DNA from: Scylla paramamosain
Taxonomy: Eukaryota; Arthropoda; Malacostraca; Decapoda; Portunidae
Assembly (NCBI RefSeq): GCF_035594125.1
Contig: NC_087191.1
Location: 6,335,967 to 6,399,966 of the forward strand
DNA length: 64,000 nucleotides
Direction of reading: 5' to 3'
The number at the start of each line of letters is the position of its first letter. Position 1 is the stretch's first letter. The notes beneath the pieces were generated by a model. The model worked only from the letters and a program-made list of their open reading frames with translations, was not told the DNA's origin and searched no databases. The position numbers and the translations under genes were made by a program. Shown here in pieces: positions 1-11,825 of the stretch.

Positions 1-2553
1 AAAGAATATTATTAAAAAAGTTAATTTCAGCTTTTTTTTTTTTCGGACTGTTATGTACCAAACCTTAAAGTGCATGCAAAGACTCCTATATGAGGAAATT
101 AAACGACCTTACCTGAAATATGTGTTTTGAGTGTTTTTTAGCATGTTAGGCACCAAAACGATAAATAATAAGGAACTCACTCTATATGGGAATCCAAAAA
201 AATGTTGCTGAAAACGTGTCTTCTCAGTGTTTTACGTAGAAAAACGCTAAAATGAATACAAAGCAACCAATATCAAGAAATAGAAAAACGTTACTAAAAA
301 GGTATATTTTGAGTATTTTTGAGCTTGTTACCTACAAAAAACGCGAATATTGATGCAAAGCACTCTATATTGGGAAAGAAAAGGACATTGCAAGAAAAGT
401 GTATAAAGACTGTTTTATAGTTCAAAAGAACCACAAGGCAAAAAACGCAAAATCTCGTGTATATGGAGAGGTTTTCTAGATACAAAAAATGCTAAAACTC
501 ATGTATAACACTCCTAATTGAGTAACAGAACAACCTTAATAAATGCGTGTATTTTGAGTGCTTTTCACATTCTTAGCAAAACCCCAAATTGCATGCGAAA
601 ATAGATTTTACCAGAAAAGTGTCTTTTGAGTGTTTTTGAGCGTGATAGAAAATAAAGCACTAAAAAGGACGGCAGTCACATTACATTAGAGAAAAACGAA
701 TTTTTACCAAGAACTTGCCTTTAAGTGATTTTGAGCTCTTTATTTACCAAAACACTAAAACGCATGTAAAACACTCTTTATGGTGAAAAAATAACTTTAC
801 CAAAAACATGTATTTTGAGTGTTTCTGATCATGTTACCAATAAAAACGCTTAAATAAATGCAAAGAACACTATTTTTGGGAAACGAAAGGAGATTACGAG
901 AAACGTGTATTATGAGTGTTTTTAAGTTCATTAATTACCAAAAAGCTAAAAGCCACAAATAACACTCTTTATTGAGAAACAATAAATAAATAGAAAAAAA
1001 ATACAATATTTTTTGTTCTTTCTTATTCATCTTCATAGGTACCGAAATGCCAAAATTCGGGCAAAAATTCAGGAAATTATGTGAAATAAAAATATTATCA
1101 AAAAAGTTAAATTTAGCTTTTTTTTTTTCGGACTGTTATGTACCAAACCTCTAAAGTGCATGCAAAGCCACCTATATGGGGAAATTAAACGTCTTTGCCA
1201 GAAAACGGTCTTATGAGTGTTTTTCAGCATGTTAGGAACCAACACGATAAATAACATGGAAGTCAATCTATATTGGAATGAAAAAAAAAATTACAAATAA
1301 CGTGTCTTTTCGGTGTTTTATGTAGAAAAACGCTAAAACGGATATAAACCAACCAATATGAAGAAATAAAATAGCATTACCAAAAATGTATATTTCAAGT
1401 GTTTTTGAAATTGTTACCTACAAATAACGCGAAAATGGATGGAAAGCACTCTATATTGGGAAACAAAAGGTCATTACGAGAAACGTGTATAATGAGTGTT
1501 TTATAGTTTCACAAGAACTACAAGGCAAAACACGAAAAAATTCGTTTATAGAGAGAAGTGTCTTATATTCCAAAATGCTGAAACTCTGGAACAACACTCT
1601 TAATTGAGAAAAAGAACAATCTTACTAAAGATGTGTATTTTGAGTGCTTTTCACATCCTTAGTTACCAAATCCCCAAATTGCATGCGAAACCAGCTTTAT
1701 GTGGGACAAAAATGACGTTACCAGAAAAATGTCTTTTGAGTGTTTTTTAACGTGTTAGGCAATAAAGCAGTAAAAAGCAGGGCAGTCACATTACATTGGA
1801 ATAAAACCAATTTTTAACAAGAACTCTCCTTTAAGTGTATTTGAGCTCCTTATATACCAAAACACTAAAATGCATGCAAAATACACTTTAGAGTGAAACA
1901 GAATAACATTACCAAAAACATGTATTTTGAGTGTTTTTGATCATGTTACCAATAAAAACGCTTAAATACATGCAAAGAACCGTATTTTTGGGAAATGAAA
2001 GGACATTACGAGAAACGTGTATTATGAGTGCTTTTAAGTTCATTAAGTACGAAAAAGCTAAAAGCCACAAATTACACTCTTTATTGAGAAAAAAATAAAA
2101 TAAATAAATAAATGAAAAAATACGATTTTTTTTTTCATTCTTATTTATCTTCACAGGTAACGTTCAGGAATTTATATGAAATAAGAACATTATCAAAAAA
2201 GTTAAATTTAGCTTTTTTTTCGGACTGTTATGTACCAAACCCCTAAATTGCATGCAAAGCCACCTATTTGGGGAAATTAAACATCTTTGCCAGAAAACTG
2301 TCTTATGAGTGATTTTCAGCATGTTAGGAACCAACACGATAAAACCTAAGGAGGTCAATCTATATGGGAATTTAAAACAAAATTACTGAAAACGTGTCTT
2401 TTCGGTGTCTTACGTAGAAAACGCTAAAACGGATGCAAACTAACCAAAATGAAGAAATAGAATAACGTTAGCAAAAAGGTATATTTTTAGTGTTATTGAA
2501 ATTCTTACCTACAAAAAACGCGAAAATGGATGGAAAGCACTCTATATTGGGAA

Positions 2554-3090
2554 GCAAAAAGCACCAAAAAGCATGGTAGGCACCAAAACGATAAATAATA
2601 TGAAAAAATACGATTTTTTTTCATTCTTATTCATCTTCACAGGCAAAGTTCAGGAATTTATATGAAATAAGAAAATTATCAAAAAAGTTAAATTTAGCTT
2701 TTTTTCGGACTGTTATGTACCAAACCCCTAAATTGCATGCAAAGCCACGTATATGGGGAAATTAAACGTCTTTGCCAGAAAACTATCTTATGAGTGTTTT
2801 TTCAGCATGTTAGGAACCAACACGATAAAACCCAAGGAAGTCAATCTATATGGAAATTTAAAACAAAATTACTGAAAACGTGTCTTTTCGGTGTCTTACG
2901 TAGAAAACGCTAAAACGGATGCAAACTAACCAAAATGAAGAAATAGAATAACATTACCAAAAAGGTATATTTTTAGTGTTTTTGAAATTGTTACCTACAA
3001 AAAAACGCGAAAATGTATGGAAAGCACTCTATATTGGGAATCAAAAAGCATCAAAAAGCATGGTAGGCACCAAAACGAAAAATAATATGA
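2554..3090 (+). repeat. Two copies of an E1-to-C1 rearrangement junction, 485 bp apart
   Basis: At about 2,554-2,601 and 3,041-3,090 an E1 monomer breaks off after GGGAA and continues as AAAAAGCATGGTAGGCACC, entering the start of C1. Both copies carry the same odd AAAAAGCA-N-CAAAAAGCATGG filler. At the first site the sequence jumps again, from early C1 into the A/T-rich part of A2; at the second site C1 continues normally. The filler is seen directly. That one junction arose, was tandemly copied and was then further deleted in one copy is inference. Confidence 0.75.
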
Positions 3091-3683
3091 AAGTCACTCT
3101 ATATGGAAATCCAAAAAAAAAAAAAAAATTACTGGAAACGTGTTTTTTAAGAGATTTAAGTAGAAAAACGCTAAAACGGATGCAAACCAACCAATATGAA
3201 GAAATAGAATAACATTACCAAAAAAGTATATTTTGTGTGTTTTTGAACTTGTTACATAAAAAGAAACGCGAAAATGGATGCAAAGCAATCTATATAAGGA
3301 ATAAAAAGGACATAACGAGAAACGTGTATAATGAGTGTTTTATAGTTTCACCAGAATCACAAGGCAAAAAACGCAAAAACTCGACTGTATGGAGAAGTTT
3401 CTAAGATACCAAAATACTGAAACTCATGAATAACACTCATAATCAAGAAACAGAACAACCTTACTAAATGCGTGTATTTTGAGTGTTTTTTTTACATTCT
3501 TAGTTACCAAAACCCCAAATTCCATGCGAAACTAGCTTTATGTGGGAAAAAAATGACATTACCAGAAAAGTGTCTTTGAGTGTTTTTGAGCGTGTTAGGT
3601 AATAAAGCACTAAAAAGCAGGGCAATCACATTACATGGGAATAAAACCAACATTTACGAAGAAATTGCCTTTTAGTGTTTTTG

Positions 3684-4135
3684 ACACGCATTTAGTAAGG
3701 TTGCTCTCTTTCTCAATTAAGAGTGTTATTTATGAGTTTCAGCATTTACACGAATTTTTTCGTTTTTTGCCTTGTGGTTTTTTTAAACTATAAAACATTG
3801 ATTATACATTTTTCTCGTAATGTCCCTTTGTTTCCCAATATAGAGAGCTTTGTATCCATTTTTGCGTTTTTTTGTAGGTAACAAGCTCAAAAACACTCAA
3901 AATATACATTTTTGGTAATGTTTTTCTGCTTCTTGATATTGGTTGGTTTGTATCAGTTTTAGCGTTTTTGTACGTAAAACACTGAGAAGACACGTTTTCA
4001 TTAATTTTCTTTTCGATTCCCACATAGAGTGATTTCCTTATTATTTATCGTTTTGGAGCCTAACATGCTGAAAAACACTCAAAAGACAGATTTCTGGTAA
4101 GGTCTTTAATTTCCTCATATGGGAGGCTTTGCATG
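3684..4135 (-). repeat. Inverted 11-mer HOR segment, copy 1
   Basis: Within the direct array this stretch is the reverse complement of part of A1, then E1, D1, C1 and part of B1. The left junction joins a direct C2 monomer (ending TTTTTGA) to inverted A1 (CACGCATTTAGTAAGG). The right junction joins inverted B1 (TTTGCATG) to the end of a direct B2. Direct C2 occurs on both sides, so this is not a simple in-place flip. Compared with the second copy at 33,631-34,111 it lacks about 28 bp in the A1/E1 region. Confidence 0.88.
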
Positions 4136-7100
4136 TCTTTTCAGTGTTTTTGAGCGTGTTATGCAATAAAGCACTAAAAGCCAGGACAATCACATTACAT
4201 GGGAATAAAACCAAATTTTACCAAGAATTGGCCTTTAAATGTTTTTGAGCTCCTTACATACCAAAACGCTAAAACACATGCAAAATACATTTTATGGAGA
4301 AACAGAAGAACATTACCAAATACATGTATTTTCAGTATTTTTGATCATGTTATCTATAAAAACGCTTAGATACATGCAAAGAACCTTGTGTTTGGGAAAC
4401 GAAAGAACATTACGAGAAACGTGTATTATGAGTGAAAAGGACATTAAGAAAATCGTGTATTATGAGTGTTTTTAAGTTCCTTAAGTACCAAAAAGCTAAA
4501 ACACACAAATAACACTTTATAGAGAGAGAAAAAAAAGGTACCGAGATACCAAAATTCTGGATAAATTCAGGGAAATTTTGTAAAAAAAAATTATTATAAA
4601 AAAATAATTTTAGCTTTTTTCTGGCGTTATGTACCAAACCCTGAAGTGCATGCATAGCCACCTATATTGAGAAATTACTCGACTTTACCAGAAACCTGTC
4701 TTTTGAGTGTTTTTTTCAGCAATTTCAACAATATTACTGAAAACGTGTCTTTTCAGTGATTTACGTAGAAAAACGCTAAAACGGATGCAAACCAACCAAT
4801 ATGAAGAAATAAAATTACATTACCAAAAAGATATATTTTGATGTATTTTTGAGCTTGTCACCTACAAAAAAATGCGAAAATGGATGAAACGTACTCTATA
4901 TTAATAAAGAAAAGGACATTACGAGAAACGTGTATAATGAGTGTTTTATAGTTTTTACAAGAACCACAAGGCAAAAAACTCAAAAACTCGTGTACATAAA
5001 GAAGTTCCTTACATACCAAAATGCTGAATCTCATGAATAACACTTTTAATTGAGAAACAGAACAACCTTACTAAATGCCTGTATTTTGATTGTTTTTCAC
5101 ATTCATAGTTACCAAAACCCCAAATTCCATGCGAAACTAGTTTTATGTGGGAAAAAAATAATAATACCAGAAAATGTCTTTCGAGTGTTTTTGAGCGTGT
5201 TAGGCAATAAACCACTAGAAAGCAGGGCAATCACATTACATGGGAATAAAACCAACTTTTACCAAGAACTTGTTTTTAGGTGTTTTTGAGCTCATTACAT
5301 ACCAAAACGCTAAAACGCATGCAAAACACCTTTTATGGAGAAACAGAATAACATTACCAAAAATATGTATTTTGAGTGTTTTTGATCATGTTATCTATAA
5401 AAACGCTTAAATACATGCAAAGAACCTTATGTTTGGGAAACGAAAGGATATTCCGAGAAATACGTATTATGATTGTTTTTTAGTTCCTTAAGTACCAAAA
5501 AGCTAAAACCCACAAATAACACTCATTATTTAAAAAAAAATAAATAAATAAAAAATAAAAAAATAGGAATTTTTTTTTTTTTTTTTTTGTTATTTATCTT
5601 CATAGGTACCGAGATGCCAGAATTCTGGGAAAATTCCGGGCTATTATAATTATGATAAAGGAAAATTATCAAAAAAGTTAATTTTAGCTTTTTTATTGGA
5701 CTGTTATATACCAAACCCTAAAGTGCATGCAAACCCTCCTCCTATGTGAGGAAATTAAACGACCTTTAAAGAAATCTGTCTTTTGAGTGTTTTTCAGAAT
5801 GTTAGGCACCAAAACGACAAATATATAAGGAACTCACTCTATACGGGAATCCAAACAAAACTACTGAAAACGTGTCTTCTCAGTGTTTTACGTAGAAAAA
5901 CGCTAAAACGGATGCAAACCAACCAATATCAAAAAATAGATTTATATTACCAAAAAGGTATATTTTGAGTGTTTTTGAGCTTGTTACCTACAAAAAACGC
6001 GAAAATTGTTGCAAAGCACTCTATATTAGGAAATAAAAGGACATTGCAAGAAAAGTGTATAATGAGTGTTTTATAGTTCAAAAGAACGAAAAGGCAAAAA
6101 ACGCAAAAACTTGTGGATATGGAGAAGTTTCCTAGATACCAAAATGCTGAAACTCATGAATAACATTCCTAATTGAGAAACAGAACAACCTTACTAAATG
6201 CGTGTATTTTGAGAGCTTTTCACATTCTTAGTTACCGAAACTACAAATTGCATGCGAAACCAGCTTTATGTGAGAAAAAAATGACATTACCAGAAAAAAG
6301 TCTTTTGAGTGTTTTTGAGCGTGATAGGCAATGAAGCACTAAAAAGCAGGGCAATCACATTACATTTGAATAAAACCAATTTTTATGAAGAACTTGCTTT
6401 TAAGTGTTTTTGAGCTCCTTATATACTAAACCGCTAAAACGCATGCAAAACAAACTTTATGGAGAAACAGAATAAAGTTACCAAAAACATGTATTTTGAG
6501 TATTTTTGATCATGTTATCTATAAAAACGCTTCAATACATGCAAAGAACCTTATGTTTTGGAAACAAAAGGACATTACGAGAAACGTATATTATGAGTGT
6601 TTTTAAGTTTAAGTACCAAAAACCTAAAACCCACTCTTTATTTAGAAAAATAAATAAATAAAAAAATAAAACAATAGGATTATTTTTTTTTTGTTTTTCA
6701 TCTTCATAGGTACCGAAATGCCAAAATTCTGGGAAAATTCAAGGCAATTATATGATAAGAGAATATTATAAAAAAATTGATTTTAGCTTTTTTTTCGGAC
6801 TGTTATGTACCAAACCCTAAACTGCATGCAAAGCCTCCTATATAAGGAAATTAAACGACCTTACCAGAAATCTGTCTTTTGAATGTTTTTCAGCATGTTA
6901 AGCACCAAAATGATAGATAATAAGGAACTCACTTTATATGGGAATCCAAAACAAAATTACTGAAAACGTGCTTTCCCAGTGTTTTACGTAGAAAAACGCT
7001 AAAATGGATGCAAACCAACCAATATCAAGAAATAGAAAAAAAAAAAAACATTACTAAAAAGGTATATTTTGAGTGTTTTTGAGCTTGTTACCTACAAAAA

Positions 7101-7397
7101 AAGCGCTAAAATTGATACAAAGCACTCTATATTGGGAAACAAAGGGACATTGCTAGAAAAGAGTATAATGAGTGTATTATAGTTCAAAAGAACAACAAGG
7201 CAAAAAACGCATAAACTCGTGTATATGGAGAAGTTTCCTAGATAATGCTGAAACTCATGAATAACACTCTTAATTGAGAAACAGAACAACCTTACCAAAT
7301 TCGTGTATTTTGAGTGTTTTTCATATTCTTAGTTACCAAAAACCCAAATTTCATGCGAAACCAGATTTATGTTGGAAAACATGACATATACCAGAAA

Positions 7398-8784
7398 ACA
7401 ACATTACGAAAAACGTGTTTTTTTTTGTGTGTTATTTTTAGTTTTTCTGTTTTTTTTTTTACGATTAAAGGCATGAAAAACTTCCTTTACGAAGAAACAT
7501 TACCAAAAACAAGTATTTTGAGTGTTGTTGAGCATGTTATGTATAATAACAACGAAAATGCATGCAAAATAACCTATATAAAGAGCAAAGAACATTGCCA
7601 GAGACGTGTTTTGAGCTTCTTAGGTACCAAAACCATAAAACGGATAAATAACACTTCATATGAAGGAACAGAGCAACATTACCAAAAACGTGTATATTGA
7701 GTGTATTTCACATTGTTAGGTACCAGAACGGCAAAAAGCATGCAATAAAGCCTACATGAGAAGAGGAATCAAGATTTCCAGAAACATGTCTTTTGAATGT
7801 TTTGAACGTGTTAAACAACATAACGTTCAAAAAAAAAAAACATGAAAATCAACCTATAAGGGAAAACAAAACAACTTTACGAAAAAGATGTCTTTTAGAC
7901 GTTTCTGAGCTTTTTACATACTAAATCATTTCAACGCATGGAAAACAACCTTCTTGTAGAAACAGAATAATATTACAAAACATAAGTATTTATAGCATTT
8001 AAATGCATGCAAAATAACCTATATAGGGAAACGAGAGAATATTATCAGAGACGTGTATTATAAGCGTTACTAAAATTCTAAAACATATTTTATATGGAAA
8101 ACCAGTTCATTAATGAAGATGTGTATTTTGATTGTTTTTACTTTGTTAATTACCATGTAAAATACATGCAAAGCCCCCAATATGAGGAAGCGAAACGACA
8201 TTACCAGAGACGTGCCTTTCAGTGGTTTTGAGCATGTACGAGACCAAAACGCTAAAAAGCATGGAATTCACCTTGTATGCCAATATATTAAAAAATTACG
8301 AAAAACGTGTTCTTTGGGTGTTTTCGATCTTCTTACGTACCAAAAACAATAAAACGCATGGAAAACACACTTTATGGAGAAAGATAATAACATTCCCAAT
8401 AAACAAGTATTTTGAGTGTTTTTTTTTTCTGCTTGTTACGTACAAAAACATCAAAAGCATAGAAATTATCTTATATGAGGAAACGAAAAGGCAATACGAG
8501 AAACGTGTATTTATGAATTTTTTCTGCATCTTAGGAACAAAAACTTGAAATAGACTGAACAGCACTCTATATGTATGCAAATGCATGGACACAAAATGCA
8601 TGAAAAGCACACTATATATGGCGTTTCCACAAACGTGACTTTTGAGTTTTTATGAGGGTATTATCCAGAAAAACGCTAGAAAACATAAAACATTCCATAT
8701 ACGAAGATAAAACATTATGAAAAATGTGTCTTTTGAGTGATTTAAACTACTTACGTAACAAAACGTTAAAAAGCATGCAAAACA
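7398..8784 (+). repeat. Pentamer satellite, entry from the 11-mer block
   Basis: The array passes from an 11-mer B2 monomer into low-complexity T-rich sequence (about 7,418-7,470) and then into D/E/A/B/C-type monomers. Monomer ends such as CATTGTTAGGTACC (about 7,709) and GCATGTACGAGACC (about 8,236) mark the register. Several monomers are truncated. Nothing but satellite is seen here. Confidence 0.75.
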
Positions 8785-8815
8785 CCTCTGTACTGATTCT
8801 ATCAGTACAGAGGTA
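8785..8815. repeat. Perfect 14-bp hairpin with 3-nt loop inside a monomer
   Basis: The arms are ACCTCTGTACTGAT (8,785-8,798) and its exact complement (8,802-8,815), with a TCT loop. It replaces the second half of a D-like monomer: the sequence is normal up to GCAAAACACC and resumes at GTTAGGAACC, and about 55 bp of expected sequence is missing. Neither arm is part of the monomer consensus beyond ACACC. Confidence 0.92.
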
Positions 8816-8839
8816 CTGTTGTTAGGAACCAAAATACTG

Positions 8840-10754
8840 AAAAGAAAGGAAATAATCCTACATAGTAAAAAAATAAAAAAAAAACAAGTTTACCAAAAAA
8901 CGTGCCCTTAAAGTGTTTAGTACTTATGTACCAAAATGTTTAAACACATGCAAAACACCGTTTAAGGAGAAAGAGAATAATATAACTAAAAAAACAAGTG
9001 TTTTTTTTTTTTACTTCGTTTTGTAAAGGAACGCCAAAATACATGGAAATTACCCTATATGGGAAACGAAAGAGCATAACAAGAAACGTGCTCTGAGTGT
9101 TTTTTGAGCGTCTTAGGTACCAAGATGCTAAAAGTAATAAATACTCGTAGCTCTCTAAATGGACAAACAGAAGAACATTACGAAAAACGTGTATTTTGAG
9201 TGTATTTCACATTGTTAGGTACGAAAACGCCAAATTACATGCAAACCCCCATATATGGGGAAAGGAAAAGACATTTACAAAAAAAAGCGTCTGAGTGTTT
9301 ATTATCGTGCGAGGGTCAAGAACAATGAAAAACAAGTAAATCACCCTATATTGGAAAAGAAGACAATATTAACAAAAATGTCTCTTTTCAGTGTTTTTGA
9401 GTTATTTACGTTCCAAAACGCTGAAATGCATCCAAAAATCCTCTAATGAAGAAAGAGTTTAACTTAATGAAAAACGTGCATTTTGATTGTTTTTTTTTTT
9501 TTATTTTGTTACGTAGAAAATGTCAAAATGCATCAAAATTATTCTACATGATGAAACGAAAAGACATTATGAGAAAAGTTTATTGTGAGAGTTTTTGTAC
9601 TTTTTAGGCATAAAGAACACTCGATATCGAGCAATAGAAGAACGTGTATTTGGAGTGCTTTTTTTACATTTACGCCAAAATGCATACAAAGCATCTTATA
9701 TAGAGAAAGAAAAAGGAAATTTTTATAATCTTGTCTCGAGTGTGGAAAGTACCTTATATAAGTAAACGAGAAAAAAAAAAAAAAATACGGGAAACATGAA
9801 TTATGAGTGTTTTTGAGAATCTTAGATACAAAATCTCCAAAGCGCTTGAATAGCACTCTATACGGAGAAAAACTACAATATTACCAAAAACGTGTATTTT
9901 GAGTGTATTTTACATTGTTGGGTGCCATAACGCCAACACACATAAGAGCACACCATATGGGAAAAAAATAAAACATCCACATACATATATTTTGAATCTT
10001 TATGAGCGTATTAAGCAGAAAAAAAGCAAAAAGCATATAAAGCACCCTATATAAGAAAAAAAAAACACCAAAAACGAGTCTTTTGAGAGTTTTTCATCTA
10101 ATTATATAACAAAACGGTAAAAGGCATGAAAACACCGTTTCTGGAAAAAAAATGCTAAAAAAACAAGTATTTGAAGTGTTTTTGATCTTGTTACGTACAA
10201 AAACATCAAAAAGCATAGAAAGTATCTATATGAAGAAACTCCATATGAAGAAACAGAACAACATTACAAAAAACATATATTTCGAGTGTATTTCACATTG
10301 TCAGGTTCTTAAATATCAAAATATATGTAAAGCACCCTATATTATGAAAGAAAATGAGGTTTTAAAAAATATGTCTTTTGAGTGTTTATAAACGTGCTAG
10401 ACACTAAAAGCATCAAAAGCATCCTATATAAGAGAGCAAAACAACATTATAGAAAATGTTTCTTTTCAGCTTTTTTTTTTAGCTACCTACGTAAGTTTTT
10501 TTTTTTATTGTTTTGAGATTGTTACGTAAAAATAATTTCGAAAACGTATGCAAAGTACTCTATATGAGTAAACAAAAACACATAACAAGAAACATATATT
10601 ATTAGTTTTTTGAACTTCTTTATTACCAAAATCCAAAAATTCCCTATATGGAGAAAAGATCATTAACAAAAACTTGTATTTTGTGTGAATTCCGCATTGA
10701 AAGGTGCCAAAACACCCTATGTGTGGAAAGGAAACGAGATTTCCAGGAACGTGT
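8840..10754 (+). repeat. Paralogous satellite block, copy 1 (partner 17,643-21,020)
   Basis: Monomers here share unusual variants with 17.6-21.0 kb: CTTAAAGTGTTT, AAAGTAAT-AATA, GTGCGAGGGTCAA/GTTCGAGGGTCAA, TTCTACATGATGAA, GGGTGCCATAACGCC, AGTATCTATATGAAG and CATTTCCAGGAACG-like ends. The offset to the partner is 8,793 bp on the left (at 9,543) and 10,191 bp on the right (at 9,842), so about 1.4 kb (about three pentamers) is missing here near 9,750. It ends where an inverted segment begins. Confidence 0.78.
9142..9149. other. TA-CTCG-TA insertion (possible transposon footprint 1)
   Basis: TACTCGTA interrupts an A monomer. Removing six bases restores the expected AATAAATAGCTCTC, matching consensus ATGAATAGCACTC. 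The paralogous block at about 17.93 kb lacks the insertion. Same six bases as the sites at 15,980 and 21,797, and the complement of those at 34,346, 34,610 and 37,113. Confidence 0.7.
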
Positions 10755-11095
10755 CACTCAAAATACACGTTTACGGTATTGTTCTGTTTCTCCATTTTCT
10801 CCTTTTTTTTTTTCTCTCTCTCTCTCTCCATATAGAGTGCTATTCATCCGTTTTTTGAGTTTATACATATTAGAGGAAAAAAAAGATAATACTCGTTTCT
10901 CGTAATATTTTTTTCGTTTCCACACGGCGTTTTGGCGATTTTCTGCGTAACAAGCTCAAAAAAAAAAGTTTTTTTGGTAATATGTTTCTGCATAAATAGT
11001 ATTTGGATGCATTTTAGAGTTTCGCTTCGTAAGTATCTCAAAAACACTCTAAATACACGTCTTTGTTTTTTTTTTTATTTCCATATAAGATGATA
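10755..11095 (-). repeat. Inverted pentamer segment
   Basis: The stretch reads as reverse-complement satellite: CACTCAAAATACACG at the left edge, CTCCATATAGAGTGC, TTTCTCGTAAT, GCGTTTTGGCG and CTCAAAAACACTC follow in inverted order. The left junction is a fold-back: AACGTGT at 10,748-10,754 pairs with ACACGTT at 10,765-10,771. Direct satellite resumes after about 11,095; the exact right edge is uncertain. Confidence 0.8.
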
Positions 11096-11441
11096 TCTGG
11101 CAAAACAAATCAACATTAACAATTTTATGCCTTTTGAATTTTTTTTTTCTTTTTTCAGGTACTTACGTAAGAAAACGCTAAAACGTATCCAAGACAACCT
11201 TCATGAAGAAATAGAACTTTTTTACAAATAAACTTGCATTTTTATTTTTTATTTTTAGATTTTTACGTAGAAAAACGCATTTCACATTCACTATATGAAA
11301 GTGTATTATCGAGTATTATCATTTTTTTTTCCTCTAATATGTATAAACTCAAAAAACGGATGAATAGGACTCTATATGGAGAGAAAAAAAAACGGAGAAA
11401 ATGGAGAAACAGAACAAAACCGTAAACGTGTATTTTGAATG
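10755..11441. repeat. Long inverted repeat: arms 10,755-10,893 and 11,311-11,441
   Basis: The left arm and the reverse complement of the right arm share private features not found in other A monomers: CCTCTAATATGTATAAACTC, AAAAAACGGATGAATAG and a purine tract before GGAGAAAATGGAGAAACAG, then CCGTAAACGTGTATTTTGA. The arms are about 130-140 bp with a spacer of about 417 bp. They differ mainly in the purine tract length and a few bases. The shared private variants show an inverted duplication rather than two unrelated monomers. Confidence 0.85.
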
Positions 11442-11795
11442 TATTTTACATTCACTATATGAAGAAAAGAAACAAGATTTCTAGAAACATGTTTGTTGAA
11501 TATTTAGAGCATCCCATATGGGCGAAATGAAACGAGATTTCCAGAAACGTGTCTTTTGAGTGTTTATGAGCGTGCTAGGCACGAAAACGCTAAAAAGTAT
11601 TGAAAACACCCTATATGGGAAAACAAAATATTCCCTAAAACGTCACTCTTTATTATTTCCAGTTTCTTATGCACCAAAACGCAAAAACGTATGCAAACCA
11701 CTTTTTATGATGAAACAGAATAACATTACCAAAAACTAGTCTTATAACTGATTTCGTATTATTGCGTAGAAAAACGCAAAAAAAAAAAAAATGCT

Positions 11796-11825
11796 TGGAA
11801 AGTATATATATGGAAAGTATATATA
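11796..11825 (+). repeat. 15-bp tandem duplication inside a monomer
   Basis: TGGAAAGTATATATA occurs twice in a row (11,796-11,810 and 11,811-11,825) where other monomers have one copy, directly followed by TGGAAACG. Confidence 0.9.

Larger units (their letters stand above)
1..7397 (+). repeat. Satellite array, 11-monomer HOR, left block
   Basis: Tandem satellite with a period near 1.08 kb. Each unit is recognised by the B1 start after a T-tract and CGGACTGTTAT; B1 starts are seen at 55, 1140, 2232, 2717, 4631, 5708 and 6807. The monomer order is B1 C1 D1 E1 A1 B2 C2 D2 E2 A2 B3, each about 96 bp except E1 (about 150). The 2232-2717 unit is shortened to 485 bp, and 3,684-4,135 is inverted. 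Sub-blocks match different parts of the right-hand block: about 1-2,400 matches about 36.7-38.8 kb, 3,060-4,500 matches 33,050-34,500, and 4,560-7,000 matches 39,970-42,400. The array leaves the 11-mer register inside a B2 monomer near 7,397 and continues as pentamer type. No gene is present; the short ORFs are chance frames in the repeat. Confidence 0.9.
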
